A DNA stretch of 64,000 nt, from positions 1 to 64,000 of the forward strand of contig NZ_BJYS01000028.1 in assembly GCF_007991635.1 (NCBI RefSeq), written 5' to 3'. Under the pieces are notes generated by a model. It was not told where the DNA came from and did not search any database. It saw only the letters and a list, made by a program, of their open reading frames with translations. Within the stretch, counting starts at the first letter, position 1. Each line of letters opens with the position of its first letter. Source of the stretch: Adhaeribacter aerolatus (lineage in GTDB: Bacteria; Bacteroidota; Bacteroidia; Cytophagales; Hymenobacteraceae). The translations under genes were made by a program, and so were the position numbers. Positions 54,543 to 62,125 of the stretch are shown here, in pieces.

Positions 54543-55427
54543 TTAATGCATTTTTACTCTTTTGGCAAAATATTTCCGGAGCCAGTTGGCTAATAAATTA
54601 ACCACCAGAATTATTAAAATTAAAATAAAGGCGGTGCCATAGGCCATTTTCCGGGAGGCTTCAATGTCGGTGCCGCTGGTTGAAATTACATACAAGTGGT
54701 AAGGCAAAGCCATTACCTGGTCGAATATGCTATCCGGAAGCCGGGGCAGAAAGTAAGCGGCCACCGTAAATAATATAGGAGCCGTTTCGCCGGAAACCCG
54801 ACCGATCGATAAGATTAAGCCTGTAATAATATTCGGGAAAGCCATGGGCAGCACCACCCGGCTGGTAGTTTGCCATTTGCTGGCGCCTAAGGCCAAGCTG
54901 CCAATCCGGAAAGAATCGTCGATGGCTTTTAAAGATTCTTCGGTGGTACGAATAACTACCGGCAAGGCCAGTAAGCCCAGCGTAAGCGAACCCGCCAGAA
55001 TAGAATCGCCGAAGCCAAACCGGTTCACAAACAGCGCCATCCCAAACAAACCAAATACAATAGACGGCACCCCGGCCAGGTTGTTGGTCATGAGTTTAAT
55101 AAAACGCTTTAACCAGCCATCTTTCAGGTATTCGTTCATGTAAATACCCGACATAACTCCTATCGGAAAAGCAAATAGCATACTGCCTACTACCAGCCAG
55201 AAAGTGCCCACAATTGCCGGGAATATACCGCCGGCGGTCATGCCGTTGCGGGGCATTTCCGTCAGAAACTCCCAACTAATTACCGAAACACCCCGGATAA
55301 TTATAAAGGCCAGAATAATAAATAAGATAGCAACGACCGAAAAACTGAGTCCCCGGAATATGGTGAAAGCCGCACTTTGCGCCAGTCGCTTAGATTGATT
55401 GCTGGATTTACCGTCGTGAAAGCTCAT
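54543..55427 (-). CDS. pstA: Phosphate ABC transporter permease PstA
   Basis: Second permease of the Pst complex. The 294-residue protein has six membrane segments and the EAA coupling loop EESLKAIDDSFRIGSLALGASKWQT near 164-188. Length matches E. coli PstA (296). Four bp separate it from the pstC stop, so they are co-translated. Confidence 0.97.
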   Translation of the reverse strand: MSFHDGKSSNQSKRLAQSAAFTIFRGLSFSVVAILFIILAFIIIRGVSVISWEFLTEMPRNGMTAGGIFPAIVGTFWLVVGSMLFAFPIGVMSGIYMNEYLKDGWLKRFIKLMTNNLAGVPSIVFGLFGMALFVNRFGFGDSILAGSLTLGLLALPVVIRTTEESLKAIDDSFRIGSLALGASKWQTTSRVVLPMAFPNIITGLILSIGRVSGETAPILFTVAAYFLPRLPDSIFDQVMALPYHLYVISTSGTDIEASRKMAYGTAFILILIILVVNLLANWLRKYFAKRVKMH

Positions 55428-55431
55428 AATT

Positions 55432-56637
55432 TTAGCGGTTCTCTCTTTTTTTAGCCGACACTAAGTCGACGGTAACGTTGATGATTAAAGTTAGCAGGAA
55501 TAAAATGCAGCCCAGCGCAAATAACGCTTTGTAGTGTATGCCTCCTTGCGGCGCTTCGCCCAGTTCGGCGGCAATCGTAGCCGGAATGGTGCGCACCGGC
55601 TCTAAAAAGGAATCTGGTATGACCGAGGCATTACCGGTTACCATCAGCACCGCCATGGTTTCGCCGATGGCCCGCCCGATTCCCAGAATAGCCGCCGTAG
55701 AAATACCCGAAATGGAATACGGAATAACCACTTTGTAAATGGTTTGCCACTTGCTGGCCCCTAAAGCCAAACTAGCTTCTTTCATAGCGCGGGGCGTGGT
55801 ACGCATGGCATCTTCCGAAACCGAAATAATGGTGGGCAAGGCCATAATACCTAAAATAATACTCCCGGCCAGTGCGGTTTCGCCAACGGGCAACCCAAAA
55901 ATATCCTGAATAAGCGGCACCACTACCACCAACCCGAAAAAGCCATAAACCACCGACGGAATACCAGCCAGCAATTCTATAACGGGCTTCAGAATATTAC
56001 GGACCCGGCTATCGGCAATTTCGGCCATGTAAACGGCAGTGGCTAAACCCAAGGGCAAAGCCAGCAATATCGCCCCGAAACTTACCCACAGCGTACCTAA
56101 AATTAAGGGCAGTACGCCCATGCGCACCGCCGGCGTAATGGTCGGGTACCATTCACGCCCACCCAGGAAATCGGCCACCGAAATATTATCTAAAAAAATC
56201 TGCCGCCCCGGAAAATCTTTGGCCAGAAACTCCTCCGGAAAGAAAGCCAGAATATTAGGGTTTTTGGTTACGATCTCGTTAATGCGCTGGGGTACAAATT
56301 CGAAATCGGCGCCTAATTCTTCTTCGGAATAATATTCGGTAATATCATCTATCCGGAAGAGTTTGATGGGCGCATTGGGGCCACCTACTTGCTGCCAGTT
56401 AGTTATATTCTGATCCGAAATTTCTTTTAACTGACTGGCCGAAAGTTCCTTTACCGGGTTTTGCTTGTTAACCGCAATAGCAGTACCCTCTTCTACCGGC
56501 GACATACTGAAAATACCAAGCCCTTCTTTAAACAGATAGAAAACGATGAGCAGCACTGTTAAACTGGTAACTGTACCGCTTAGGGTTAGTAACCCAACTA
56601 TTAACCGCTCGCCAAAATTATGGAAGTACCTTTTCAC
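55432..56637 (-). CDS. pstC: Phosphate ABC transporter permease PstC with PstS-like periplasmic insertion
   Basis: First permease of the Pst complex. The 401-residue protein is about 80 longer than E. coli PstC (319) and starts with GTG. The first membrane helix is 15-37; then residues 48-165 form a large periplasmic insertion before the standard permease core (PAVRMGVLPLILGTLWVS from 169, EAA loop SLALGASKWQT). In the insertion, residues 53-95 line up with PstS 126-168: both have a V-N-x-L-x-x-x-Q-L-x-x-I pattern and the shared INW/IKNW plus VGG block (ITNWQQVGG against IKNWKEVGG). The insert lacks the PstS phosphate-binding SRETSSGTY loop. Confidence 0.95.
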   Translation of the reverse strand: MKRYFHNFGERLIVGLLTLSGTVTSLTVLLIVFYLFKEGLGIFSMSPVEEGTAIAVNKQNPVKELSASQLKEISDQNITNWQQVGGPNAPIKLFRIDDITEYYSEEELGADFEFVPQRINEIVTKNPNILAFFPEEFLAKDFPGRQIFLDNISVADFLGGREWYPTITPAVRMGVLPLILGTLWVSFGAILLALPLGLATAVYMAEIADSRVRNILKPVIELLAGIPSVVYGFFGLVVVVPLIQDIFGLPVGETALAGSIILGIMALPTIISVSEDAMRTTPRAMKEASLALGASKWQTIYKVVIPYSISGISTAAILGIGRAIGETMAVLMVTGNASVIPDSFLEPVRTIPATIAAELGEAPQGGIHYKALFALGCILFLLTLIINVTVDLVSAKKRENR

Positions 56638-56662
56638 AAGAGTAGTTTATTTAATAACCTGA

Positions 56663-57547
56663 TTAACTTAAAGGTACGTACCCGGTATCCTGCACAATTT
56701 TTTGCCCTTCCGGTGATAGCACGTAATTTATAAAAGGCTTGACCCTGCTTTCGACGGAAGCATCGTAAAAATAGAATAGAGGCCGGGAAATCGGGTACGA
56801 TTTGTTTTTAGCGGCTTCAACGCTCGGCGCTACAAAGGTTTTGCCCTGGTCGTAAGACACTGATAAGGCCTTTACATCTTCTGTTTCGTAAGCCAGCCCA
56901 ATGTACCCAATAGCGCCTCTGGTCTGGCTCACCGACTGCACAATAGAACCAGTAGCCGACATCATGAGAATACCGGGCGCATAGTTCTTTTTATCTAATA
57001 CTTCTTCTTTAAAAAATTCGTAAGTGCCGGAACTGGTTTCGCGCGAATAAGCCACAATTACTTCATCGTTACCGCCTACTTCTTTCCAGTTTTTAATTTT
57101 GCCGGTAAAAATCTGCTCTAATTGCTCGCGGGTAAGCTGGTTCACTTTATTTTCCGGATGTACCACCACCGAGAGGGCGTCATAAGCAATTAAAGCTTCT
57201 TTTACGTTTTTCTTCGCGCCTTTCAGCTTTAATCTTTCACCGGTTTTAAGCGCCCGCGAAGCCATGGCTATATCGGTGGTACCTTCCTGCAAAGCCGAAA
57301 TGCCGACCCCGGTTCCGCCTCCTACCACGGTAATGGCCGCTCCGGCATTTTTCTGCATGTAATTTTCCGCTTCCTGCTGGGTTAACGGCAATACGGTATC
57401 ACTGCCTTTAATGGTAATTGTAATATCGTCGGGATTATTTCCGGCGGTATTATTCGTATCACCACGACCGCAAGCTCCCAAAAGAGAGGTTATCAGCAAT
57501 AAGCCGGCGGCGTGTTTTCTGAATAATCTTTCCTTTGTTATTTTCAT
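56663..57547 (-). CDS. pstS: Phosphate-binding lipoprotein PstS
   Basis: Periplasmic phosphate receptor. The 294-residue protein has a lipoprotein signal (SLLGAC, lipid Cys26). The PBP-like fold contains phosphate-binding loops KGSDTVLPL (48-56) and SRETSSGTYEFF (168-179), plus GGGTGVGISAL near 76. It ends with the GQKIVQDTGYVPLS segment. It lies 36 bp after the porin gene and 25 bp before pstC. Confidence 0.97.
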   Translation of the reverse strand: MKITKERLFRKHAAGLLLITSLLGACGRGDTNNTAGNNPDDITITIKGSDTVLPLTQQEAENYMQKNAGAAITVVGGGTGVGISALQEGTTDIAMASRALKTGERLKLKGAKKNVKEALIAYDALSVVVHPENKVNQLTREQLEQIFTGKIKNWKEVGGNDEVIVAYSRETSSGTYEFFKEEVLDKKNYAPGILMMSATGSIVQSVSQTRGAIGYIGLAYETEDVKALSVSYDQGKTFVAPSVEAAKNKSYPISRPLFYFYDASVESRVKPFINYVLSPEGQKIVQDTGYVPLS

Positions 57548-57583
57548 ATTAATCTGAGCGGTTTAAATAGGCGGTAAAAATCA

Positions 57584-58870
57584 TCAAAAATTAAACTGCG
57601 CCTGTAGTCTTAATAAATTGCCAAACTGGTGATTATCTAAATCCCGGCCATCGCGGGTAGTACGGTCCGAAATGGTATACTGCGCTACCAGCTCAAAAGC
57701 CTGGAGCGGCTGCCACTCTACTCCTATTTCAGTTTCGTAGGTTTTACTGTAGCGGGCATCCAATTCTACTTTTTTTCCACCTTCGTAATACTGAGCTTTT
57801 ACAAACGGAATCAGGGTATGGCTTTTTAGTTTAAGCATGTACATGGCTTGCGCATACCCCCCTTTCAAATTTTTGACCCGGATGGTACGGGTAACCGGAT
57901 CAAACTCCGGACCTTCGCCTATATTGTATTCGGTCTGGAAACCAAAAGGCTGCGGATACACCACCAAACTCGCGGCTACCCGCCGATCGGTAAAATTGCC
58001 CCCCACCAAATTACTGCTGCTTAGCTGGTCTTTGGTAACGGTGTAGATACCAGAATAAGCCTGGATGCCGGGTTCTATTATCTGACCGTTCTTCAGGGCC
58101 AACGGATAAGATAAACGGGCTACTACGTGCTGGTTATTATTTGCCTCCGGATTATTAACGGCCTGACCGTTATAAATACCCAAACCAAAAACACCGTAAT
58201 CGCCGCTGCCTTTTAAACCACTGCTGGTTAAGTAACTAAACCGTTCCCGGATTTTGGCGGGGGCCCAGTAAAAAAATACACCTAAATCCCTTTCGTTGGG
58301 CACCCCACTGTTCAGGGCATCGTGCCGGTCCAGGGTTAAGCGGTTCTGGCTCGATTGCAAGTTCTCGAACCCGTAAGGCAATTTGCTTTGGCCTATCCGC
58401 AACCGGTACTCTTTTTGTTTATCCAGCGATAAATCTACATAAGCATCTCGTAACTGCCCAAAATGTAAGGAAGAACTGCCACCGGGCGTAGAGGCAAAAT
58501 CAGGCTGGATATAAATATATACCCGTTCGTGCACGTCGCCGCTAAAAACCAGCCGTGCCCGCCGGATTAAAAAACCGCCGTGTTCGCCCACCGATTTATC
58601 GTGCCCGGATTGGAGCAGTGGGTTGGTTTCCAGAAGGCGGTTATAGCGCACCTGCACGTACCCCCGCAGGCCAATTTTATCGTACCATTTACTTTTAGCG
58701 GGCGCATCTCCCTTGGTATCATCCACCGGCCTGATGCTGGAGGGTACCGTATCCTGGGCAGCCGGTCGCGTTATCTGAGCCTTAGCGGCCGGTATACTTA
58801 GAACTAAGAATAGAATAAAATTTATTTTAAAATAAAAAGTCGTTAAACTTTTGTTTATGGGTGAGAACAT
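57584..58870 (-). CDS. OprO/OprP-type phosphate-selective porin
   Basis: Outer-membrane channel that heads the phosphate operon. From ATG 58870 it has 428 residues with a signal peptide (about 1-32, ending AAKAQ). The beta-barrel pattern is clear, with hallmarks RRARLVFSGDVHERVYIYIQPDFA, LRDAYVDLSLDKQKEYRLRIGQSKLPYGFENLQSS-like strand pairs, and a terminal Phe (LQAQFNF). An in-frame upstream start (58918) is rejected because it would precede the signal. Phosphate selectivity is inferred from position ahead of pstS. An exact -7 box and a Pho-box-like repeat lie upstream. Confidence 0.92.
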   Translation of the reverse strand: MFSPINKSLTTFYFKINFILFLVLSIPAAKAQITRPAAQDTVPSSIRPVDDTKGDAPAKSKWYDKIGLRGYVQVRYNRLLETNPLLQSGHDKSVGEHGGFLIRRARLVFSGDVHERVYIYIQPDFASTPGGSSSLHFGQLRDAYVDLSLDKQKEYRLRIGQSKLPYGFENLQSSQNRLTLDRHDALNSGVPNERDLGVFFYWAPAKIRERFSYLTSSGLKGSGDYGVFGLGIYNGQAVNNPEANNNQHVVARLSYPLALKNGQIIEPGIQAYSGIYTVTKDQLSSSNLVGGNFTDRRVAASLVVYPQPFGFQTEYNIGEGPEFDPVTRTIRVKNLKGGYAQAMYMLKLKSHTLIPFVKAQYYEGGKKVELDARYSKTYETEIGVEWQPLQAFELVAQYTISDRTTRDGRDLDNHQFGNLLRLQAQFNF

Positions 58871-58985
58871 AAACCAAGGTTTGAAGCGTGAAAAAAATAT
58901 TAAGAACCTCCAGGGCATTAATTAATTTCTCTACCCAGGAGATTTAACTTTTACCGGGTAGTCACTCCCGATAAAATGTCCGGTA

Positions 58986-58993
58986 CAAAATTA
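58986..58993 (-). promoter_or_regulatory. Bacteroidota -7 element of the phosphate operon
   Basis: The minus strand reads TAATTTTG, an exact TAnnTTTG match. Transcription would start near 58979, about 110 nt before the porin ATG. There is no TTG at the -33 distance, as expected for an activator-dependent promoter. Confidence 0.5.
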
Positions 58994-59023
58994 CAGCTTC
59001 CCGTCTTACATAAATGAGGCGAA

Positions 59024-59041
59024 TATTAAGATATTGTTAAG
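59024..59041 (-). promoter_or_regulatory. Candidate Pho-box direct repeat
   Basis: On the minus strand CTTAACA, a 4-nt spacer ATAT, then CTTAATA. The 7+4 periodicity equals that of Pho boxes. The repeat lies about 30 bp upstream of the -7 element. Confidence 0.35.
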
Positions 59042-59533
59042 TTTTAAATATTATTCAATAACCTGACTAAAGTTCTTACCATTGACAGAGTTGTAAAACT
59101 TAGTTATTCAGGGCAACAAACCAGCAAAAAGCAAATTGCTGATTATTAATTATTAAGCCAAATAAAAGCCAGCTCTCCTGAATTGATTTAAATCTAGCTG
59201 GTATGAAATCGCGGCTTATTCCGCCCAATCAACTGAAACAATTTTAACCAGCGTGGAGGCTGAATGAATTAGAATTAAATTATTGCTCAAAGACTAATTT
59301 AAGCCAATACCGATCTGTCTAAAATTTAAAACATTCCTAAATTTTTAATATATTTAAATATTCGATTGTGAAATAATCCAGCTGGTAATAAGGCCGGATC
59401 AAGGCGTAGCTATTAAAAATACTGACCTATTACTTATTTAGCCTAATTTATAAGTTTTCATCTTTTTCCGGCGCAATAAGCCAGCGCTCCATAATATTAT
59501 TTTCAATTCTCATAAATATTAAACTGGTAAGTG

Positions 59534-60655
59534 ATGGACACTAAAAGTTTACAAAGAGATGTTGCTGCTATTCTGGCCAGGGCCGATATACATATTAATG
59601 GCTCTAACCCCTGGGATTTGCAAATACATAATCAGCAGTTTTATAAAAGGGTAATTACCCAAGGCACTTTGGGCCTGGGTGAATCTTATATGGACGGATG
59701 GTGGGACTGCGAGCAAATAGACGAGTTTGTCTGCCGCGCCCTGCGGGCTGATTTATATAAAGTAGCCCGTTTGACCTGGCGGGGCTGGTTGGAGGCGTTG
59801 CTGGCCAAGGTAATGAACCACCAGGTAAAAGGCAAGGCTGCACGCAATGCCCAAATTCACTACGACATTGGCAATAAACTGTATCAGCTTATGTTGGACA
59901 AACGCATGGCCTATAGTTGTGGGTATTGGAAAAATGCGAACAATCTGGACCAAGCCCAGGAAAACAAGCTGGATCTAATTTGTCGTAAAATTTATCTGCA
60001 ACCTGGCCAGCGAGTTTTAGATATTGGTTGTGGTTGGGGCAGTTTTGCTAAATTTGCCGCCGAACGCTACGGGGCGGAAGTAGTAGGAATAACAGTAGCT
60101 CACGAACAAGTAAAACTGGCCCGCGAGTTGTGCCAAGGCCTGCCCGTGGAAATCCGGCTGCAAGATTACCGCGACGTACAGGGACAATTTGATCATGTAG
60201 TATCGGTTGGTATGGCTGAACACGTGGGTTACCGCAACTACCGAACGTATATGCAAACCGCTGCCCGCTGCCTGAAACCTGATGGACTTTTTTTGCTGCA
60301 CACCATGGGTATGGCCTACTCCCGTACCTCCGCCGACCCCTTCACCAACAAGTATCTTTTCCCAAATTCCTTACTACCCTCATTAAAACAACTGGGCGGT
60401 GCTATGGAAAACATATTCGTGCTGGAAGATCTTCATAACTTCGGAGCGCATTACGATTATACGCTCCTAGCTATGTTTCGTAATTTTGACCAGAACTGGG
60501 AGCTATTACAGCCTGAATACGGCGATCTATTTTACAGATTATGGAAATATTATTTGTTGTCAACGGCCGGCTCTTTCCGTGCTCGTAATAATCAACTCTG
60601 GCAAATAGTACTTTCCAAAAAAGGTTTAATGGGCGGCTACGAATCCGTGCGGTAA
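59534..60655 (+). CDS. cfa: Cyclopropane-fatty-acyl-phospholipid synthase
   Basis: Transfers a methylene from SAM to the double bond of unsaturated phospholipid acyl chains. From ATG 59534 it has 373 residues (E. coli 382). Family hallmarks are GLGESYMDGWWD (47-58), IHYDIGNKLYQLMLDKRMAYSCGYW-type lipid-binding segments (108-132), SAM motif I VLDIGCGWGSFAKF (161-174), EHVGYRNYRTY, and HNFGAHYDYTL near 305. A GTG one codon upstream (59531) is an alternative start. It is convergent with the YciI gene, 13 bp apart. Confidence 0.96.
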   Translation: MDTKSLQRDVAAILARADIHINGSNPWDLQIHNQQFYKRVITQGTLGLGESYMDGWWDCEQIDEFVCRALRADLYKVARLTWRGWLEALLAKVMNHQVKGKAARNAQIHYDIGNKLYQLMLDKRMAYSCGYWKNANNLDQAQENKLDLICRKIYLQPGQRVLDIGCGWGSFAKFAAERYGAEVVGITVAHEQVKLARELCQGLPVEIRLQDYRDVQGQFDHVVSVGMAEHVGYRNYRTYMQTAARCLKPDGLFLLHTMGMAYSRTSADPFTNKYLFPNSLLPSLKQLGGAMENIFVLEDLHNFGAHYDYTLLAMFRNFDQNWELLQPEYGDLFYRLWKYYLLSTAGSFRARNNQLWQIVLSKKGLMGGYESVR

Positions 60656-60668
60656 ATAATATTTAAGT

Positions 60669-60962
60669 TTAAATATCCGCTACCCGGAACGGCTTGATTT
60701 CTACTTTATCCCAAACCTTACCGGTTATATAAGGCTCTGCGTCTAGCCATTGCTGTAATTCTGCTTCGGTGGCGAATTGCATTAACAAAGAGGAACCAAT
60801 CATTTTACCTTCCGGGCTTAGAATTGCGCCCCCGATTATAAAATTGCCGCTTTGTTTTAACTTGCGGGCACCTTCCAAGTGCGCTGGTCGGGCCGCCATC
60901 CGCCGGTTAAGCGCTTCCGGGTCGGTAAAATCATAGGCGGTAATAAAATATTGCTTTAGCAT
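60669..60962 (-). CDS. YciI family protein
   Basis: A 97-residue protein with the dimeric alpha+beta ferredoxin-like YciI fold. It opens QYFITAYDFTDPEALNRRMAARPAHLE with the conserved histidine His28, has GNFIIGGAILSPEGKMIGSSLL at 39-60, and ends EPYITGKVWDKVEIKPFRV. Function is unresolved for most members (dehalogenase-like or small-molecule binding). Confidence 0.92.
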   Translation of the reverse strand: MLKQYFITAYDFTDPEALNRRMAARPAHLEGARKLKQSGNFIIGGAILSPEGKMIGSSLLMQFATEAELQQWLDAEPYITGKVWDKVEIKPFRVADI

Positions 60963-61158
60963 GTGGTTTATCTGTTTTGGAAGTTGTTTTACTTTTAATA
61001 TTGATTGAATAATTAAGTAACAATATAAAGGCTTTTGCTAAAAATAAGCATTGCGTTAGCGCCTTACTATTTATTCTTTAGCTAAAAGCCTAAAACAGAA
61101 TAAAAAGCAAAATTCTTAATTTGTAAATTGGCGGCGGAAAATAATTAACCTGCTTTAC

Positions 61159-62094
61159 ATGCAAAATATTGTTACCCGGCTGTTTTTCTTTTTAACGTTT
61201 GTCGCTGGCCTGGCGGCCTGCACCACCAACCCTTATGCCGTAACCAACCGGTCGTACAAAAAGCAGGCAAAGGCCTACGCCCGTACCATCCGGCAGGCCC
61301 CGGTTATAACCCCTGGCGCTGATAGTTTACTTATGGGCGCGTATTGGGTAGGCACCACCAATTTTAATCTGCGCAAACCAAACTACGTTATTATTCATCA
61401 TACGGCGCAGGACTCTACGGCTCAAACCCTCAAAACCTTCACCCGGCTCCAAACCCAGGTAAGTGCGCATTATGTGATTGGCCGCGACGGTAAAATTTAC
61501 CACATGCTCAACGATTATTTACGGGCCTGGCACGGCGGGGCAGCGCGTTGGGGCAATAATACCGATATAAATTCTTCCTCGATTGGGATTGAGCTGGATA
61601 ACAATGGGCTGGAGCCTTTTGCAGAACCTCAGATAAACAGTTTGCTGCAAGTACTCGCCCAACTGAAAAAAAACTACAACATACCCACCGCCAATTTTAT
61701 TGGACACTCCGATATTGCGCCGGCCCGCAAAGACGACCCCAATCCTACTTTCCCGTGGAAAGCGCTGGCCGAAAGAGGCTACGGCTATTGGTACGACGAA
61801 AGCATCCTGGCCGATACCCTCACTACCGACAGTACCACCAGTCTGAACATAATAGCCAACCTGAATTTATTATCCCCCGACAGCACCCAGGCCATAGACA
61901 GTACCACCCTCAAAAATACCGTACCAGCTAATTTTAACCCCCAGGAGGCTTTACGGATTATTGGCTACGATGTAAAAAATTTAAGTGCCGCCATCCGGGC
62001 CTTTAAACTGCATTTTATTCAGAAAGAAGTAAATAGCTTTCTTACAGAGAACGATAAGAAGGTGCTTTATAACCTGTACCGGAAATATTTATAA
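61159..62094 (+). CDS. AmiD-like N-acetylmuramoyl-L-alanine amidase lipoprotein
   Basis: Cuts the amide bond between MurNAc and the stem peptide at the outer-membrane face. The 311-residue protein has a lipoprotein signal (GLAAC, lipid Cys21). The Amidase_2 domain (about 70-200) has zinc ligands His80 in VIIHHTAQDS, His183 in IGHSDIAPARKDDP and Asp193, with the catalytic Glu in SIGIELDNNG near 145. The C-terminal 100 residues are a Thr/Ser-Asp linker (TDSTTSLN, DSTQAIDSTT) and a PGRP-binding-like helical domain, as in AmiD. Confidence 0.93.
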   Translation: MQNIVTRLFFFLTFVAGLAACTTNPYAVTNRSYKKQAKAYARTIRQAPVITPGADSLLMGAYWVGTTNFNLRKPNYVIIHHTAQDSTAQTLKTFTRLQTQVSAHYVIGRDGKIYHMLNDYLRAWHGGAARWGNNTDINSSSIGIELDNNGLEPFAEPQINSLLQVLAQLKKNYNIPTANFIGHSDIAPARKDDPNPTFPWKALAERGYGYWYDESILADTLTTDSTTSLNIIANLNLLSPDSTQAIDSTTLKNTVPANFNPQEALRIIGYDVKNLSAAIRAFKLHFIQKEVNSFLTENDKKVLYNLYRKYL

Positions 62095-62125
62095 GGCATT
62101 CCAGGCCATCATTATTTTGGCTTGA

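Larger units (their letters stand above)
58871..59533. other. Divergent intergenic region between porin and cfa
   Basis: About 660 bp, AT-rich. On the porin side are the TAATTTTG -7 box (58986-58993) and the direct repeats at 59024-59041. No ORF, RNA gene or terminator is seen in the cfa-proximal 450 bp, and I found no exact -7 box for cfa. Confidence 0.5.

Noticed and set aside
55432-56637. Possible frameshift or wrong fusion explaining the long PstC
   Set aside because: The frame is continuous, membrane topology stays consistent, and the insertion lies between helix 1 and the core, so it reads as a genuine domain insertion.
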